Positions 19,541 through 28,586 are shown, counted from the first letter of the stretch. The stretch: DNA of 64,000 nt from Frateuria_A yonginensis (GCF_037137055.1 NZ_JBBBNY010000001.1:310001-374000); one strand, 5' to 3'. A program made the numbers and translations. The notes: generated by a model from the letters alone, not told the origin.

Positions 19541-21766
19541 ATGAAAGGCAAAGGTCTCCTACCGGCGCTGCGCAGCGCCGTTCTCGCCGCCGGTCTGGCG
19601 GCGGCCGGCAGCACCCTGGCCGCACCCGCCGCCGGGCCGGCCGGTCCGGCGCAGTCGCCCGAGGCGCGGGCGCAGGCCCTGCTGGCGCAGATGACGCAGG
19701 CGGAGAAGCTGCAGCTGGTCCACGGCGTGTTCGCCCAGCCGGACGCCGCACACGGGCGGCCGATGCCGGCCGGCGCGATCGGTTCGGCCGGCTACGTGCC
19801 GGGCATCCCGCGGCTGGGCATCCCCGCGCAGCAGCAGAGCGACGCCGGCCTGGGGGTGGCCAATTCCGGCAACGTGCGGCCGGGCGACGGTGCCACCGCG
19901 CTGCCGGCGGGGCTCGCCACCGCAGCCAGCTGGGATCCGCAGGTGGCCTATGCCGGTGGCGCGATGATCGGCGAGGAGGCCTGGCGCAAGGGTTTCAACG
20001 TACTGCTGGCCGGCGGCGTGGATCTGCAGCGCGAGCCGCGCAACGGGCGCAACTTCGAATACGCCGGCGAGGACCCGCTGCTGGCCGGCATCATGGTGGG
20101 CGCCGCCGTGCGCGGCATCCAGGACCGGCACGTGCTCGCCACCGTCAAGCACTACGCGCTCAACGACCAGGAAACCGCGCGCAACGCGATCGACGTGCGC
20201 ATCGGCGAGCGCGCCATGCGCGAGTCGGACCTGCTGGCCTTCGAGCTGGCGATCGAGCGCGGCCGGCCGGGCGCGGTGATGTGCGCGTACAACAAGGTCA
20301 ACGGCGACTGGGCCTGCGAGAACGCCTTCCTGCTCGGGCAGGTGCTCAAGCGGGACTGGGGCTACCCGGGCTTCGTCATGTCGGACTGGGGCGCCGTGCA
20401 CAGCGCGGCCAGGGCGGCCAACGCGGGGCTGGACCAGGAATCGGCGGCCGACGTGTTCGACAGGGAGATCTACTTCGGCGCACCGCTTAAGCAGGCCATC
20501 GCGCGCGGCGAGGTGAGCCCGGAGCGGCTGGACGACATGGCCGGGCGGATCCTGCGCAGTATGTTCGCCGCCGGCCTGTTCGACCATCCGCCGGTGCGTG
20601 GTCCGATCGACGTGGCCGCGCACCGGGCCGTGGCGCGGCGCGCCGCCGAAGCCGGCGCCGTGCTGCTGCGCAACCGGCACGACCGGCTGCCGCTGGCGCC
20701 GGACCTGCGCTCGATCGCCGTGATCGGCGGCCACGCCGACAAGGGCGTGATGGCCGGCGGCGGCTCCTCGACGGTGACGCCGTACGGCGGCAACGCGGTG
20801 CCGGGCGTCGGCCCGGCCGGTTGGCCGGGGCCGGTGATGTTCGATCCATCCGCGCCGCTGGCGGCGATCCGCGCGCTGGCCCCGCGCGCGCAGGTCGCCT
20901 ACGCGGCCGGCGACGACCTCGCCGCCGCTGCGGCGCTCGCCGCGCGCTCGCAGGTGGCGGTGGTGTTCGTGCAGCAGTGGGCCGCCGAATCGATCGACGC
21001 GCCGGACCTGCGGCTGCCGGACGATCAGGACGCGCTGGTCGAGGCGGTGGCGCGGGCCAACCCGCGCACGGCGGTGGTGCTGCAGACCAACGGCCCGGTG
21101 GCGATGCCCTGGCTCGAACGGGTCGACGCCGTGCTCGAGGCCTGGTACCCCGGCAGCGCCGGCGGCGAGGCGATCGCCGACCTGCTGTTCGGCCGAGCCG
21201 ACCCGTCCGGGCGCCTGCCGTTCACCTGGCCGCGCACGCTGGCGCAACTGCCGCGCCCGCGCCTGGAGGGTGCCGGCGCGGCCCCCGGCACGCCGCTGCC
21301 GGTCAGCGTCGACTACGCCATCGAAGGCGCCGACGTCGGCTACCGCTGGTTCCAGCGCCAGGGGCTCGATCCGCTGTTCCCGTTCGGCTTCGGCCTGGGC
21401 TACACCCGCTTCGTGCAGGAGCGGCCCGAGGCGGTGCTCCACGACGGCGTGCCGCGGTTGCGGGTGACCGTGCGCAACACCGGCGCGCGCGCTGGCGCCG
21501 AGGTGGTGCAGGCCTACGTGCAGGTACCCGGCTCGCCGGTGCGCCGCCTGGCCGGCTTCCGCAAGGTGCGGCTGGCGCCGGGGCGGGCACGCACGGTCGA
21601 AGTCGCGCTGGAGCCGCGGCTGCTCGCCGACTTCGACACCGCCACGCGGCGCTGGGTGATCCGCGGTGGCCGCTACGCGCTGTACGCCGGCCGCTCGGCC
21701 ACCGAGCTGTCGGCGCCGGTGCCGGTGTCGCTACCGGCACGCACGCTGAGCCGGAGCCTGCCATGA
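19541..21766 (+). CDS. Exported beta-glucosidase-type glycoside hydrolase family 3
   Basis: 741 aa with a signal peptide (AVLAAGLAAAGSTLAAPA). The GH3 N-terminal barrel holds the nucleophile Asp282 in GFVMSDWGAVH, the substrate loop KHYALND, and RNGRNFEYAGEDP. The C-terminal alpha/beta sandwich follows (AEAGAVLLRN onward). A fibronectin-III-like domain closes it (PEAVLHDGVPRLRVTVRNTG onward, from about residue 625). It should hydrolyse beta-linked glucosides or oligosaccharides in the periplasm or outside. The exact substrate is not readable. Its stop overlaps the start of a LysR gene (ATGA). Confidence 0.93.
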   Translation: MKGKGLLPALRSAVLAAGLAAAGSTLAAPAAGPAGPAQSPEARAQALLAQMTQAEKLQLVHGVFAQPDAAHGRPMPAGAIGSAGYVPGIPRLGIPAQQQSDAGLGVANSGNVRPGDGATALPAGLATAASWDPQVAYAGGAMIGEEAWRKGFNVLLAGGVDLQREPRNGRNFEYAGEDPLLAGIMVGAAVRGIQDRHVLATVKHYALNDQETARNAIDVRIGERAMRESDLLAFELAIERGRPGAVMCAYNKVNGDWACENAFLLGQVLKRDWGYPGFVMSDWGAVHSAARAANAGLDQESAADVFDREIYFGAPLKQAIARGEVSPERLDDMAGRILRSMFAAGLFDHPPVRGPIDVAAHRAVARRAAEAGAVLLRNRHDRLPLAPDLRSIAVIGGHADKGVMAGGGSSTVTPYGGNAVPGVGPAGWPGPVMFDPSAPLAAIRALAPRAQVAYAAGDDLAAAAALAARSQVAVVFVQQWAAESIDAPDLRLPDDQDALVEAVARANPRTAVVLQTNGPVAMPWLERVDAVLEAWYPGSAGGEAIADLLFGRADPSGRLPFTWPRTLAQLPRPRLEGAGAAPGTPLPVSVDYAIEGADVGYRWFQRQGLDPLFPFGFGLGYTRFVQERPEAVLHDGVPRLRVTVRNTGARAGAEVVQAYVQVPGSPVRRLAGFRKVRLAPGRARTVEVALEPRLLADFDTATRRWVIRGGRYALYAGRSATELSAPVPVSLPARTLSRSLP

Positions 21767-22677
21767 GCCAGATCCCGCTGGGCCTGCTGCAACAGTTCGT
21801 CCGCGTCGCGCGGGTGGGCAACCTGTCGCGGGCGGCGGCGCAGGCGCACCTCACGGTCAGCGCGCTGAGCCACCAGATCCGCCAGCTGGAGGATCGCCTG
21901 GGCCGGCGCCTGTTCGAGCGCGGGCCGCGTGGCGTCACACTGACCACCGAGGGCTGCGACCTGTTCGAGGCGGTCGGCCGGCACTTCGAGGGCATCGAGC
22001 ACGCGCTCTCGCGCTACCGCGAGCGGCGGCACGATTCGCTGACCCTGAGCGCCAGCTCCGGGATCATGTCCAGCTGGCTGATGCCGCGGCTGCCCCGGCT
22101 GGTCGCCGCCCACCCGGAACTGGAGTTCAACCTGCACACCAGTTCCGCGCTGGTGGACTTCGAGCGCGAGCCGGTCGACGCCGGTCTGCGCTACGGCCGC
22201 GGCCAGTGGGAGGGCCTGCGCAGCGAGCGGCTGTTCGGCGAGTGGCTGGCGCCGGTGGCGACGCCGGAGCTGGCCGCAAGGATGGCCGGCACCGATCCGC
22301 ACGACCTGGCCGCCTGGCCGCTGCTGGGCGATCCGGGCAACCGCTGGCAGGACTGGTTCGCGCGCTTCGGCGGCACGCCGCCGAAGCGCTACGTCGCGCA
22401 CTTCGACAGCACCGACGCGCTGCGCCACGCCGCACTCGAGGGCCTCGGCGTGGCGCTGGGCCGCATGGTCACCTCGCGCTCGCTGATCGACGCCGGCCGC
22501 CTGGTGGTGCTCGGCGAGCGCTACCTGCCGGTGCACGAGGCGTACTGGCTGGTCTATCCGCCGCGCTCGCAGGAGCACCAGGGGTTGCAGGTGTTCCGCC
22601 AATGGCTGCTGGCCGAAGCGGACGACTACTGCCGGCAGATGCCGCGGCTGCGCGAGGAAGAGCCGGCCACCCCGTAG
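21763..22677 (+). CDS. LysR-family regulator (GcvA-like) co-encoded with the GH3 gene
   Basis: 304 aa. The winged-helix DNA-binding domain spans about residues 7-66 (SRAAAQAHLTVSALSHQIRQLE). The effector domain has the GcvA-like DAGLRYGRGQWEGLRSERLF stretch. It overlaps the glycosidase by 4 bases, so the two are translationally coupled. It probably regulates the glycosidase operon itself, with the dyad at 19476-19490 as a possible site. Confidence 0.9.
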   Translation: MSQIPLGLLQQFVRVARVGNLSRAAAQAHLTVSALSHQIRQLEDRLGRRLFERGPRGVTLTTEGCDLFEAVGRHFEGIEHALSRYRERRHDSLTLSASSGIMSSWLMPRLPRLVAAHPELEFNLHTSSALVDFEREPVDAGLRYGRGQWEGLRSERLFGEWLAPVATPELAARMAGTDPHDLAAWPLLGDPGNRWQDWFARFGGTPPKRYVAHFDSTDALRHAALEGLGVALGRMVTSRSLIDAGRLVVLGERYLPVHEAYWLVYPPRSQEHQGLQVFRQWLLAEADDYCRQMPRLREEEPATP

Positions 22678-22750
22678 GAGCGAGCTCGCTCGCGATGTTC
22701 CGTTGCGCCGGCGCCGGACAAAAAACATCGCGAGCAAGCTCGCTCCTGCC
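22674..22750. repeat. REP pair after the LysR gene
   Basis: GTAGGAGCGAGCTCGCTCGC and its inverted partner CATCGCGAGCAAGCTCGCTC flank a spacer of about 25 bases that includes a run of six A. It overlaps the last four bases of the LysR gene, including the TAG stop at 22675-22677. Confidence 0.85.
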
Positions 22751-22836
22751 TGTGTCCCGTACGCCTGCGCGGGCTCCGGCTCGGCTAGAATGCGCGCCGC
22801 CCGCGGGCGCTTTCCGCTTCCCTGTCCGAGGACCCC

Positions 22837-23499
22837 ATGCAACGCACCGCCATCCTGGTCGACGGCGCCTTCTTCCTTGCCCGCTACCGCAAGGTCTGGG
22901 GCGAGCGCGACGCCAACGACGCGCGCACGGTCGCCAAGACCCTGTTCGGCATGGCGCTGGAGCACCTCAAGGCGCTGGACCGTCCCCGCGAGGCGCTGTA
23001 CCGCATCTTCTTCTACGACTGCCCGCCGCTGGAGAAGGTGCTGGTGCGCCCGGTCAGCGGCGAGGCGGTGGACTTCTCGCGCACCGGCGCGGCCGCCTTC
23101 CGCCGCGACCTGCACGACCAGCTACGTCGACAGCGCAAGCTCGCGCTGCGGCTGGGCCGGCTGGCCGACCGCGGCGAGTGGAAGCTGAAGTTCGCCGCCT
23201 ACCAGCAGCTGCGCGACGGCACGCTGTCGTGGGAGGATCTGGGCGATGAGCATTTCGAGCCGGACATGCGCCAGACCCAGGTGGACATGAAGATCGGCAT
23301 CGACATCGCCGCGCTCACCTACAAGAGGCTGGTCGACCAGATCGTGCTGGTCGCCGGTGACGCCGACTTCATCCCGGCGGCCAAGCTGGCCCGCTACGAG
23401 GGCATCGATTTCATTCTCGATCCGATGTGGCAGGGTATCGCCCCGGACCTGCACGAGCACATCGACGGCCTGCAGTCGGTGTGCCCGCGACCCTTTTGA
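22837..23499 (+). CDS. NYN/PIN-like domain protein (LabA/DUF88 type)
   Basis: 220 aa, essentially one NYN domain. The N-terminal acidic motif is AILVDGAFFLARYR (Asp near residue 9). The second acidic cluster is VLVAGDADFIPAAKLA, where GDxDF holds the metal ligands of the PIN-like fold. NYN proteins are predicted or shown RNases. No HTH or other domain is attached, and the RNA target is unknown. A TAGAAT element near 22785 could serve as a -10. Confidence 0.85.
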   Translation: MQRTAILVDGAFFLARYRKVWGERDANDARTVAKTLFGMALEHLKALDRPREALYRIFFYDCPPLEKVLVRPVSGEAVDFSRTGAAAFRRDLHDQLRRQRKLALRLGRLADRGEWKLKFAAYQQLRDGTLSWEDLGDEHFEPDMRQTQVDMKIGIDIAALTYKRLVDQIVLVAGDADFIPAAKLARYEGIDFILDPMWQGIAPDLHEHIDGLQSVCPRPF

Positions 23500-23537
23500 A
23501 TTTCTTCCCCGCCGCCCGCGCGGCCCAGGAGATCGCC

Positions 23538-24404
23538 ATGAAGACCTTGCTGTGCTCCCTGCTGTGCTTCGCCGCGTTGCTTGCCACCCCCGCCCCGGCG
23601 CAGGACCAGCCGGCCGACGCGCTGGTGCCGCCGACCAGCGCCAGCGACTACACCGCCGCGCAGCTGGACCAGGTGCTCGCCGGGGACTGGCGCTCGCCCG
23701 CTCATCGCGCGCGCGACGTGTGGCGCCATCCCAAGGCGACGCTGGAGTTCTTCGAGGTGCGGCCCGACCAGACGGTGGTCGAGATCACCCCCGGCGGCGG
23801 CTGGTACGCCGAGATCCTGGCACCGCTGCTGCGCGACAACGGCCGTTACGTGGCCGCCGAGGAGCAGCCCTCCGCCGGCGGCGAGGCACGTGAGGACGAT
23901 ACGGCGCTGCGCAAGCTGTTCGCCGCGCACCCGGCACAGTTCGACCGCGCCTCGATCGTGGCCTTCGACCCGAAGGCGCCGGTGTTCGGTGCGCCCGGTT
24001 CGGCCGACCGCGTGCTGACCTTCCGCAACGTGCACAACTGGGCGGTCGCCGGCAACGCGCCGGCGATGTTCAAGGCGTTCTTCGCGGTGCTCAAGCCCGG
24101 CGGCGTGCTGGGCGTGGTCGACCACCGCGCCGACGACGGCGCCGTGCTGGAGCAGGTGGAGGACAGCGGCTACCTGCCGGTGGACTACGTGGTCAAGCTC
24201 GCCACCGACGCCGGTTTCGTGCTCGATGGCAGCAGCGAGGTCAACGCCAACCCGAAGGACGACCACGACCACCCCAAGGGCGTGTGGACGCTGCCGCCGA
24301 CGCTGGCGCTGGGCGACAAGGACCGCGCCAAATACCTGGCGATCGGCGAGTCCGACCGCATGACCCTGCGCTTCGTCAAGCCGGACGCGGGCGGCGCGCC
24401 GTAG
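23538..24404 (+). CDS. Exported predicted methyltransferase (COG4798-like)
   Basis: 288 aa. A clear Sec signal peptide (LLCSLLCFAALLATPAPAQ) precedes a class I methyltransferase-like fold. Motif I reads VVEITPGGGWYAEILAP, the family's version of the glycine-rich SAM loop. Motif RNVHNW and the FFAVLKPGGVLGVVDHR post-I block follow. Family members are exported, which is puzzling because SAM is cytoplasmic, so activity is unproven. It overlaps or abuts the rluE-like gene (3 bases apart) and is likely co-transcribed. Confidence 0.8.
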   Translation: MKTLLCSLLCFAALLATPAPAQDQPADALVPPTSASDYTAAQLDQVLAGDWRSPAHRARDVWRHPKATLEFFEVRPDQTVVEITPGGGWYAEILAPLLRDNGRYVAAEEQPSAGGEAREDDTALRKLFAAHPAQFDRASIVAFDPKAPVFGAPGSADRVLTFRNVHNWAVAGNAPAMFKAFFAVLKPGGVLGVVDHRADDGAVLEQVEDSGYLPVDYVVKLATDAGFVLDGSSEVNANPKDDHDHPKGVWTLPPTLALGDKDRAKYLAIGESDRMTLRFVKPDAGGAP

Positions 24405-24406
24405 CG

Positions 24407-24940
24407 GTGCTGCTCGCGTTCAACAAGCCGTACGGCGTGCTGTGCCAGTTCTCCGGCGGCGGCAGCCGTCCCACGCTGGCCGACTACGTCCGCGAGAAGG
24501 ACGTCTATCCGGCCGGGCGGCTGGACATGGACAGCGAGGGGCTGCTGCTGCTCACCGACGACGGTGCGCTGGCGCATCGCCTGACCGATCCGAAGCACAA
24601 GCAGCCCAAGACCTACCTGGTGCAGGTCGACGGCGCGATCACCGATGCCGCGCTGGGCGCGCTGCGCCGCGGCGTCATCCTCAACGATGGCCTCACCCGG
24701 CCGGCCGGCGCCGAGCCTGCGGTCGAGCCGGACTGGCTGTGGCCGCGCGACCCGCCCGTGCGCTTCCGCAAGGCGATCCCCACCAGCTGGCTGAGCGTGA
24801 CGCTGCGCGAGGGGCGCAACCGGCAGGTGCGCCGCATGACGGCTGCGGTCGGTTTTCCCACGCTGCGGCTGATCCGCGTGCGCATCGGCGACTACACGCT
24901 GGACGGCCTCCCCCCCGGCCACGTCCGCCGCCTGGCGTAG
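24407..24940 (+). CDS. rluE: RluE-type 23S rRNA pseudouridine synthase (RsuA family)
   Basis: 177 aa. The opening LLAFNKPYGVLCQFS matches the RluE subgroup, which lacks an S4 domain. The catalytic Asp lies in AGRLDMDSEGLLLLT, and REGRNRQVRRM is the C-terminal family block. RluE modifies a uridine (U2457 in E. coli numbering) in the large rRNA. The start is GTG 24407, two bases after the upstream stop; no ATG occurs before the NKPYG motif. Confidence 0.9.
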   Translation: MLLAFNKPYGVLCQFSGGGSRPTLADYVREKDVYPAGRLDMDSEGLLLLTDDGALAHRLTDPKHKQPKTYLVQVDGAITDAALGALRRGVILNDGLTRPAGAEPAVEPDWLWPRDPPVRFRKAIPTSWLSVTLREGRNRQVRRMTAAVGFPTLRLIRVRIGDYTLDGLPPGHVRRLA

Positions 24941-24994
24941 CGGCAGGCGGGCTCGCGAGGCGCCTGGGTTCGACCGGCGGCCACGGCGGAACAA

Positions 24995-25020
24995 GCATCG
25001 CGAGCGAGCTCGCTCCTACA
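24995..25020. repeat. REP half-unit upstream of a methyltransferase gene
   Basis: CATCGCGAGCGAGCTCGCTC followed by CTACA; the inverted partner is only a degenerate GGGCTCGCGAGG near 24947. Confidence 0.6.
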
Positions 25021-25050
25021 ATGGTCGGGATCCTCGCCGCGGGCCCCGTC

Positions 25051-25800
25051 ATGACCACCTTCAAGGACCATTTCTCCGGCCACGCCGCGCTGTACCGCGA
25101 TGCGCGCCCGCTGCCACCGGCCGACTGGTTCGCGTGGCTCGCGGGCCAGGCGCCGGATCGCGCGCTGGCCTGGGACGCCGGCTGCGGCAACGGGCAGGCC
25201 AGCCTGGGCCTGGCCGCGCATTTCGAGCGGGTGGTCGCCACCGACCCCAGCGCCACGCAGATCGACCAGGCCGCGCCGCACACGTCGATCGACTACCGCG
25301 TGGAGCCGGCCGAACACAGCAGCCTGCCCGACGCCAGCGTGAGCCTGGTCTGCGTATCGCAGGCGCTGCACTGGTTCGACCTGGGCGCGTTCCACGCCGA
25401 AGTGCGCCGCGTGGCGCGGCCGGGCGCCCTGCTGGCGGTGTCGGCCTACGGCAACTGCAGCGTGGACCGCGCGGTCGACGCCGTGGAGCAGCGGCTCTAC
25501 GCCGACACGCTGGGCGACGACTGGCCGCCCGAGCGCGCCCTGGTCGACAGCGGCTACCGTGAGCTGCCGTTCCCGTTCGCCGCGGTGGCCACGCCGAGCT
25601 TCCTGATGCGCGCCGACTGGAATCTGGCGCAGTTCCTGGCCTACCTGCGCTCGTGGTCCGCCGCACAGCGGCACTTCAGGCGCACCGGCGTCGATGCGGT
25701 CGCCGCGGCGGAACCCGCGCTGGCACAGGCCTGGGGCGATCCGGCCACGGTGCGTGCCGTGCGCTGGTCGTTCTTCACCCGCGTGGGCCGCCTCGCCTAG
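25051..25800 (+). CDS. Class I SAM-dependent methyltransferase (Methyltransf_11 type)
   Basis: 249 aa cytoplasmic protein. It starts MTTFKDHFSGHAALYRDARP. Motif I is AWDAGCGNGQASLGLA, motif II VVATDPS, and the family block LVCVSQALHWFD. The pattern resembles yeast TMT1/Crg1-like enzymes that methylate small carboxylic acids such as trans-aconitate, but the substrate cannot be assigned. An ATG at 25021 lies in frame within the REP boundary; 25051 is preferred from family alignment. Confidence 0.85.
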   Translation: MTTFKDHFSGHAALYRDARPLPPADWFAWLAGQAPDRALAWDAGCGNGQASLGLAAHFERVVATDPSATQIDQAAPHTSIDYRVEPAEHSSLPDASVSLVCVSQALHWFDLGAFHAEVRRVARPGALLAVSAYGNCSVDRAVDAVEQRLYADTLGDDWPPERALVDSGYRELPFPFAAVATPSFLMRADWNLAQFLAYLRSWSAAQRHFRRTGVDAVAAAEPALAQAWGDPATVRAVRWSFFTRVGRLA

Positions 25801-25895
25801 CCGATCCCGCTCCGTTTGTTCGCGGGAGACAGCCGCGCCTCGCCGCAGTGGCGGAGCGCAAGCGGTTTGCGTGACCGGGCGCAGCGCGGAGCGGG

Positions 25896-26681
25896 TCAGA
25901 GGCCGAACAACGCCGCGGCGGCAGCGGTGCTGTCGGCCGCCGTGACCTCCGCGGGCTCGCCGCGGTCGCGCGCCACTTCCTCGCAGAGGTGCTTCAGGTA
26001 CATCGGCTCGTTGCGCCGGTGGCTGGGCGCCGGGCGCACCGTGCGCGGCAGCAGGTAGGGTGCGTCGGTCTCCAGCAGCAGGCGCCCGGCGGGAATCTCG
26101 CGCACGAACTCGCGCAAGTGGGTGCCGCGCCGCTCGTCGCAGATCCAGCCGGTGATGCCGATGTGGCAGCCGAGGTCGAGGTAGTCGTGCAGCGCCTCGC
26201 GGGTGTCGGTGAAGCAGTGCACCACCGCTGCCGGCACGCGGTCGCGGTAGCGCTTGAGCAGCGGCAGGAAATCCGCGTGCGCGTCGCGCTGGTGCAGGAA
26301 CAGCGGCATGCTCAGGTCGGCGGCGATGGCAAGCTGCCGTTCGAAGACCTCGAGCTGCACCTCGCGCGGCGAATAATTGCGGTGGTAGTCCAGCCCCGTC
26401 TCGCCGACCGCGCGTACCTGCGGCAGCCGAGCGAGCTCGCGCAGGCGCGCGTCGGCGTCGTCGTCGTAATCGACCGCGTGATGCGGATGCACGCCGGCCG
26501 TGGCCCACAGCACGCCCGGGTGGGCGCATGCCAGCTCGAGTGCCTGCTCGCTGCCTTCGCGCGAGGCGCCGGTGACCACCATGCGGGTGACGCCCGCGGC
26601 GGCGGCGCGCGCGAGCACCTCGTCGAAGTCGTGGCGGAAGGATTCGTGGGTGAGGTTGGCGCCGATGTCGATCAGCTGCAT
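25896..26681 (-). CDS. TatD-family metal-dependent hydrolase (DNase)
   Basis: 261 aa amidohydrolase-like TIM barrel. The start MQLIDIGANLTHESFRHDFD gives the first metal-ligand region. GVHPHHA, VGETGLDYHRN, LFLHQRDA, VVHCFTDT and ETDAPYLLPR carry the remaining His/Glu/Asp ligands, and all are intact. TatD enzymes show 3'-5' exonuclease or DNase activity in DNA repair and quality control. It is divergent from the S8 protease region. Confidence 0.92.
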   Translation of the reverse strand: MQLIDIGANLTHESFRHDFDEVLARAAAAGVTRMVVTGASREGSEQALELACAHPGVLWATAGVHPHHAVDYDDDADARLRELARLPQVRAVGETGLDYHRNYSPREVQLEVFERQLAIAADLSMPLFLHQRDAHADFLPLLKRYRDRVPAAVVHCFTDTREALHDYLDLGCHIGITGWICDERRGTHLREFVREIPAGRLLLETDAPYLLPRTVRPAPSHRRNEPMYLKHLCEEVARDRGEPAEVTAADSTAAAAALFGL

Positions 26682-26750
26682 GGCTTGCCCGCAAAAGGCG
26701 GCATTGTTGCAGAGCGCGGCGCGATGGCAAGGCTGGCGGCCGAGCCCGCT

Positions 26751-26766
26751 GTCACGCGAGCGTGAC
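26751..26766. promoter_or_regulatory. Perfect 16-base palindrome upstream of the S8 protease
   Basis: GTCACGC (26751-26757) and GCGTGAC (26760-26766) separated by GA. The size and symmetry suit a dimeric regulator site. It lies about 180 bases before the protease start and about 70 bases from the divergent tatD-type gene. Confidence 0.45.
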
Positions 26767-26944
26767 GGAGCGCTGCCTAAGTTCGGTCCCGACGGGGGAA
26801 CCAGCGAATGCTTTTGGTCCAGCCATGCGGCAGCCGGCGGCAGCTCTGCGATCCCGTCGAACGATTGCGGAGTCGCGAGGCTCCGTGCAGTGCAGCCTGC
26901 CGTGCAAGGCGGCAGGCATCCAAGCTCAACGGGGAATCACCAAC
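26767..26944 (+). promoter_or_regulatory. Candidate structured 5' leader of the S8 protease
   Basis: The 178 bases before the protease hold no gene but several local hairpins. The clearest is GCCTGCC (26895-26901) / GGCAGGC (26911-26917), 27 bases before the start codon. CGGAG...CTCCG (about 26868-26885) and a GGGGGAACCA...TTTTGG segment near 26794-26817 are also present. A possible -10 (TAAGTT) lies near 26778. The ribosome-binding site GGGGAA is at about 26931. Function as an RNA control element is inference. Confidence 0.35.
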
Positions 26945-28570
26945 ATGGCACATCGTTTGCGGATCGGGGCGCTGTTCGGCGCCTGCTTGGCCGTCGCCTT
27001 CTCCTTCGCCGCGCACGCCTCCGGGCCTGCCGGCGGCACCACCGGCACCCGTTACAACCTCAGTGCGCTGAGGGACGCCGGCCACTACGACCGCTTCATC
27101 GTCACCTGGCGCGAGGGCAGCGCCGAGCGGGCCAACCCCTCGTTGATGCTGCAGAGCATCGGCGTGGCGCTCGACCGCGCCGGCCTCGCGCGCGCCACCC
27201 TTGGCCCCCAGGGCATGCGCCTGGCGCCCGTGCAGGCGGCCTACGGCCGGCGCCTGGCGATCGGGGCCGACCTGCTGCGCACTACGCGCAAGCTCGACCG
27301 CAACGAGGCCGCCGCATTCATGCAGCAGATCGCCAGCAATCCCGCGGTCGAACACGTGGCGCCGGACGTCTTGCTCCAGCCGGTGCGCGACATGGCTGCC
27401 CCCGCTTCGTTGTCACCCGCCTCGCTCGACCCTGGCGACCCGGACTACAGCCAGTACCAATGGAACCTCAAGGCGCCCAGCGGCCGTCGCACCGCCGCCG
27501 GGGTGCGTGACTTCGGCGGTTCCAACGCGAACCACGCCTGGTCGCTGGCCGACGGCAGGGGCATCGTGATCGCCGTGCTCGACACCGGGATCACTACCCA
27601 TGTCGACGTGCGGACGGGACTAGCCAGCGCGGGCTACGACTTCATCACCGATGCCCTGCTCTCGGGTCGCAAGCAGGACGGCCGCGTGCCGGGCGGCTGG
27701 GACCGTGGCGACTGGACTACCAGCGAGCCCTGGCTCACCGATTGCACTGGCATCGACAATCCGCCCGCGCCGAGTTCCTGGCACGGCACGCACGTGGCCA
27801 GCACGGCCGGCGCCGAACGCAACGGCAACGGCATCGGCCTGGCGGGGGTCGCCTTCCATGCACAGATCCTGCCGGTGCGCGTACTCGGTCATTGCGGCGG
27901 CTACGACAGTGACATCGCCGACGCGATCGTCTGGGCTGCCGGCGGCCACGTGGACGGCGTGCCGGACAATACCCATCCCGCGCAGGTCATCAACCTCAGC
28001 ATGCGCGGTTACGGGCAGTGCGACAGCCAGGACCCGATGGGGGTGGCAATCGCCCGCGCCAACCGGCACGGTGCCGTGGTGGTGGTCGCCGCCGGCAACG
28101 ACAATGACAACGCGTCGCAATTCACGCCCGCCAGCTGCCCCGGTGCAATCACGGTAGCCGCGGTCGGTGTCACCAGCCGTCGCGCCTACTACTCCAACTA
28201 CGGCCGCACGGTGGACCTGGCCGCACCCGGTGGCGGCATCTACGCGCACGATGGCAGCAGTGGTGACGAAGTGGCCGACGGCTTCGTCTGGCAGGCGATC
28301 AACAGCGGCAAGACCACCCCGGTCCCGAACGACGACCACTACGCGGGCTACGCCGGCACCTCGCAGGCCACGCCGCACGTCAGTGGCGTGGTAGCCATGA
28401 TGCAGAGCGTACGCAAGGCGCGCGGGCTGCCGCTGCTGTCGCCGACGCAGGTGCTGGCCATCCTGCAGCAGACCGCCACCATCCCCGAGCGCACGCCCGA
28501 TCACCGGATCGGCGCCGGCATCGTGAACGCCGCCGCCGCGGTGCAGAAGGTCATCGACGGCTCGCGCTAG
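26945..28570 (+). CDS. Secreted S8 (subtilisin-like) serine protease
   Basis: 541 aa. A signal peptide (about residues 1-25) is followed by a propeptide (about 40-150) and the S8 catalytic domain. Catalytic residues are Asp213 (VLDTGITTHV), His280 (SWHGTHVAST) and Ser in GTSQATPHVSG (about residue 480). The oxyanion Asn is in VVAAGNDND. Cys pairs such as TDCTGID/GHCGGYD/GQCDSQ/PASCPG suggest disulfides, as in extracellular Xanthomonadales proteases. No C-terminal P/beta-jelly domain is attached. Its position directly before the T2SS operon makes it a prime candidate substrate. Confidence 0.94.
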   Translation: MAHRLRIGALFGACLAVAFSFAAHASGPAGGTTGTRYNLSALRDAGHYDRFIVTWREGSAERANPSLMLQSIGVALDRAGLARATLGPQGMRLAPVQAAYGRRLAIGADLLRTTRKLDRNEAAAFMQQIASNPAVEHVAPDVLLQPVRDMAAPASLSPASLDPGDPDYSQYQWNLKAPSGRRTAAGVRDFGGSNANHAWSLADGRGIVIAVLDTGITTHVDVRTGLASAGYDFITDALLSGRKQDGRVPGGWDRGDWTTSEPWLTDCTGIDNPPAPSSWHGTHVASTAGAERNGNGIGLAGVAFHAQILPVRVLGHCGGYDSDIADAIVWAAGGHVDGVPDNTHPAQVINLSMRGYGQCDSQDPMGVAIARANRHGAVVVVAAGNDNDNASQFTPASCPGAITVAAVGVTSRRAYYSNYGRTVDLAAPGGGIYAHDGSSGDEVADGFVWQAINSGKTTPVPNDDHYAGYAGTSQATPHVSGVVAMMQSVRKARGLPLLSPTQVLAILQQTATIPERTPDHRIGAGIVNAAAAVQKVIDGSR

Positions 28571-28586
28571 CCGGTCCCCGGGCGCC

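Noticed and set aside
26790..26820. c-di-AMP (ydaO-type) riboswitch suggested by GGGGGAACCA...TTTTGG
   Set aside because: The remainder of the consensus could not be fitted, and this ligand is not expected in this bacterial group; kept only as a generic structured leader.
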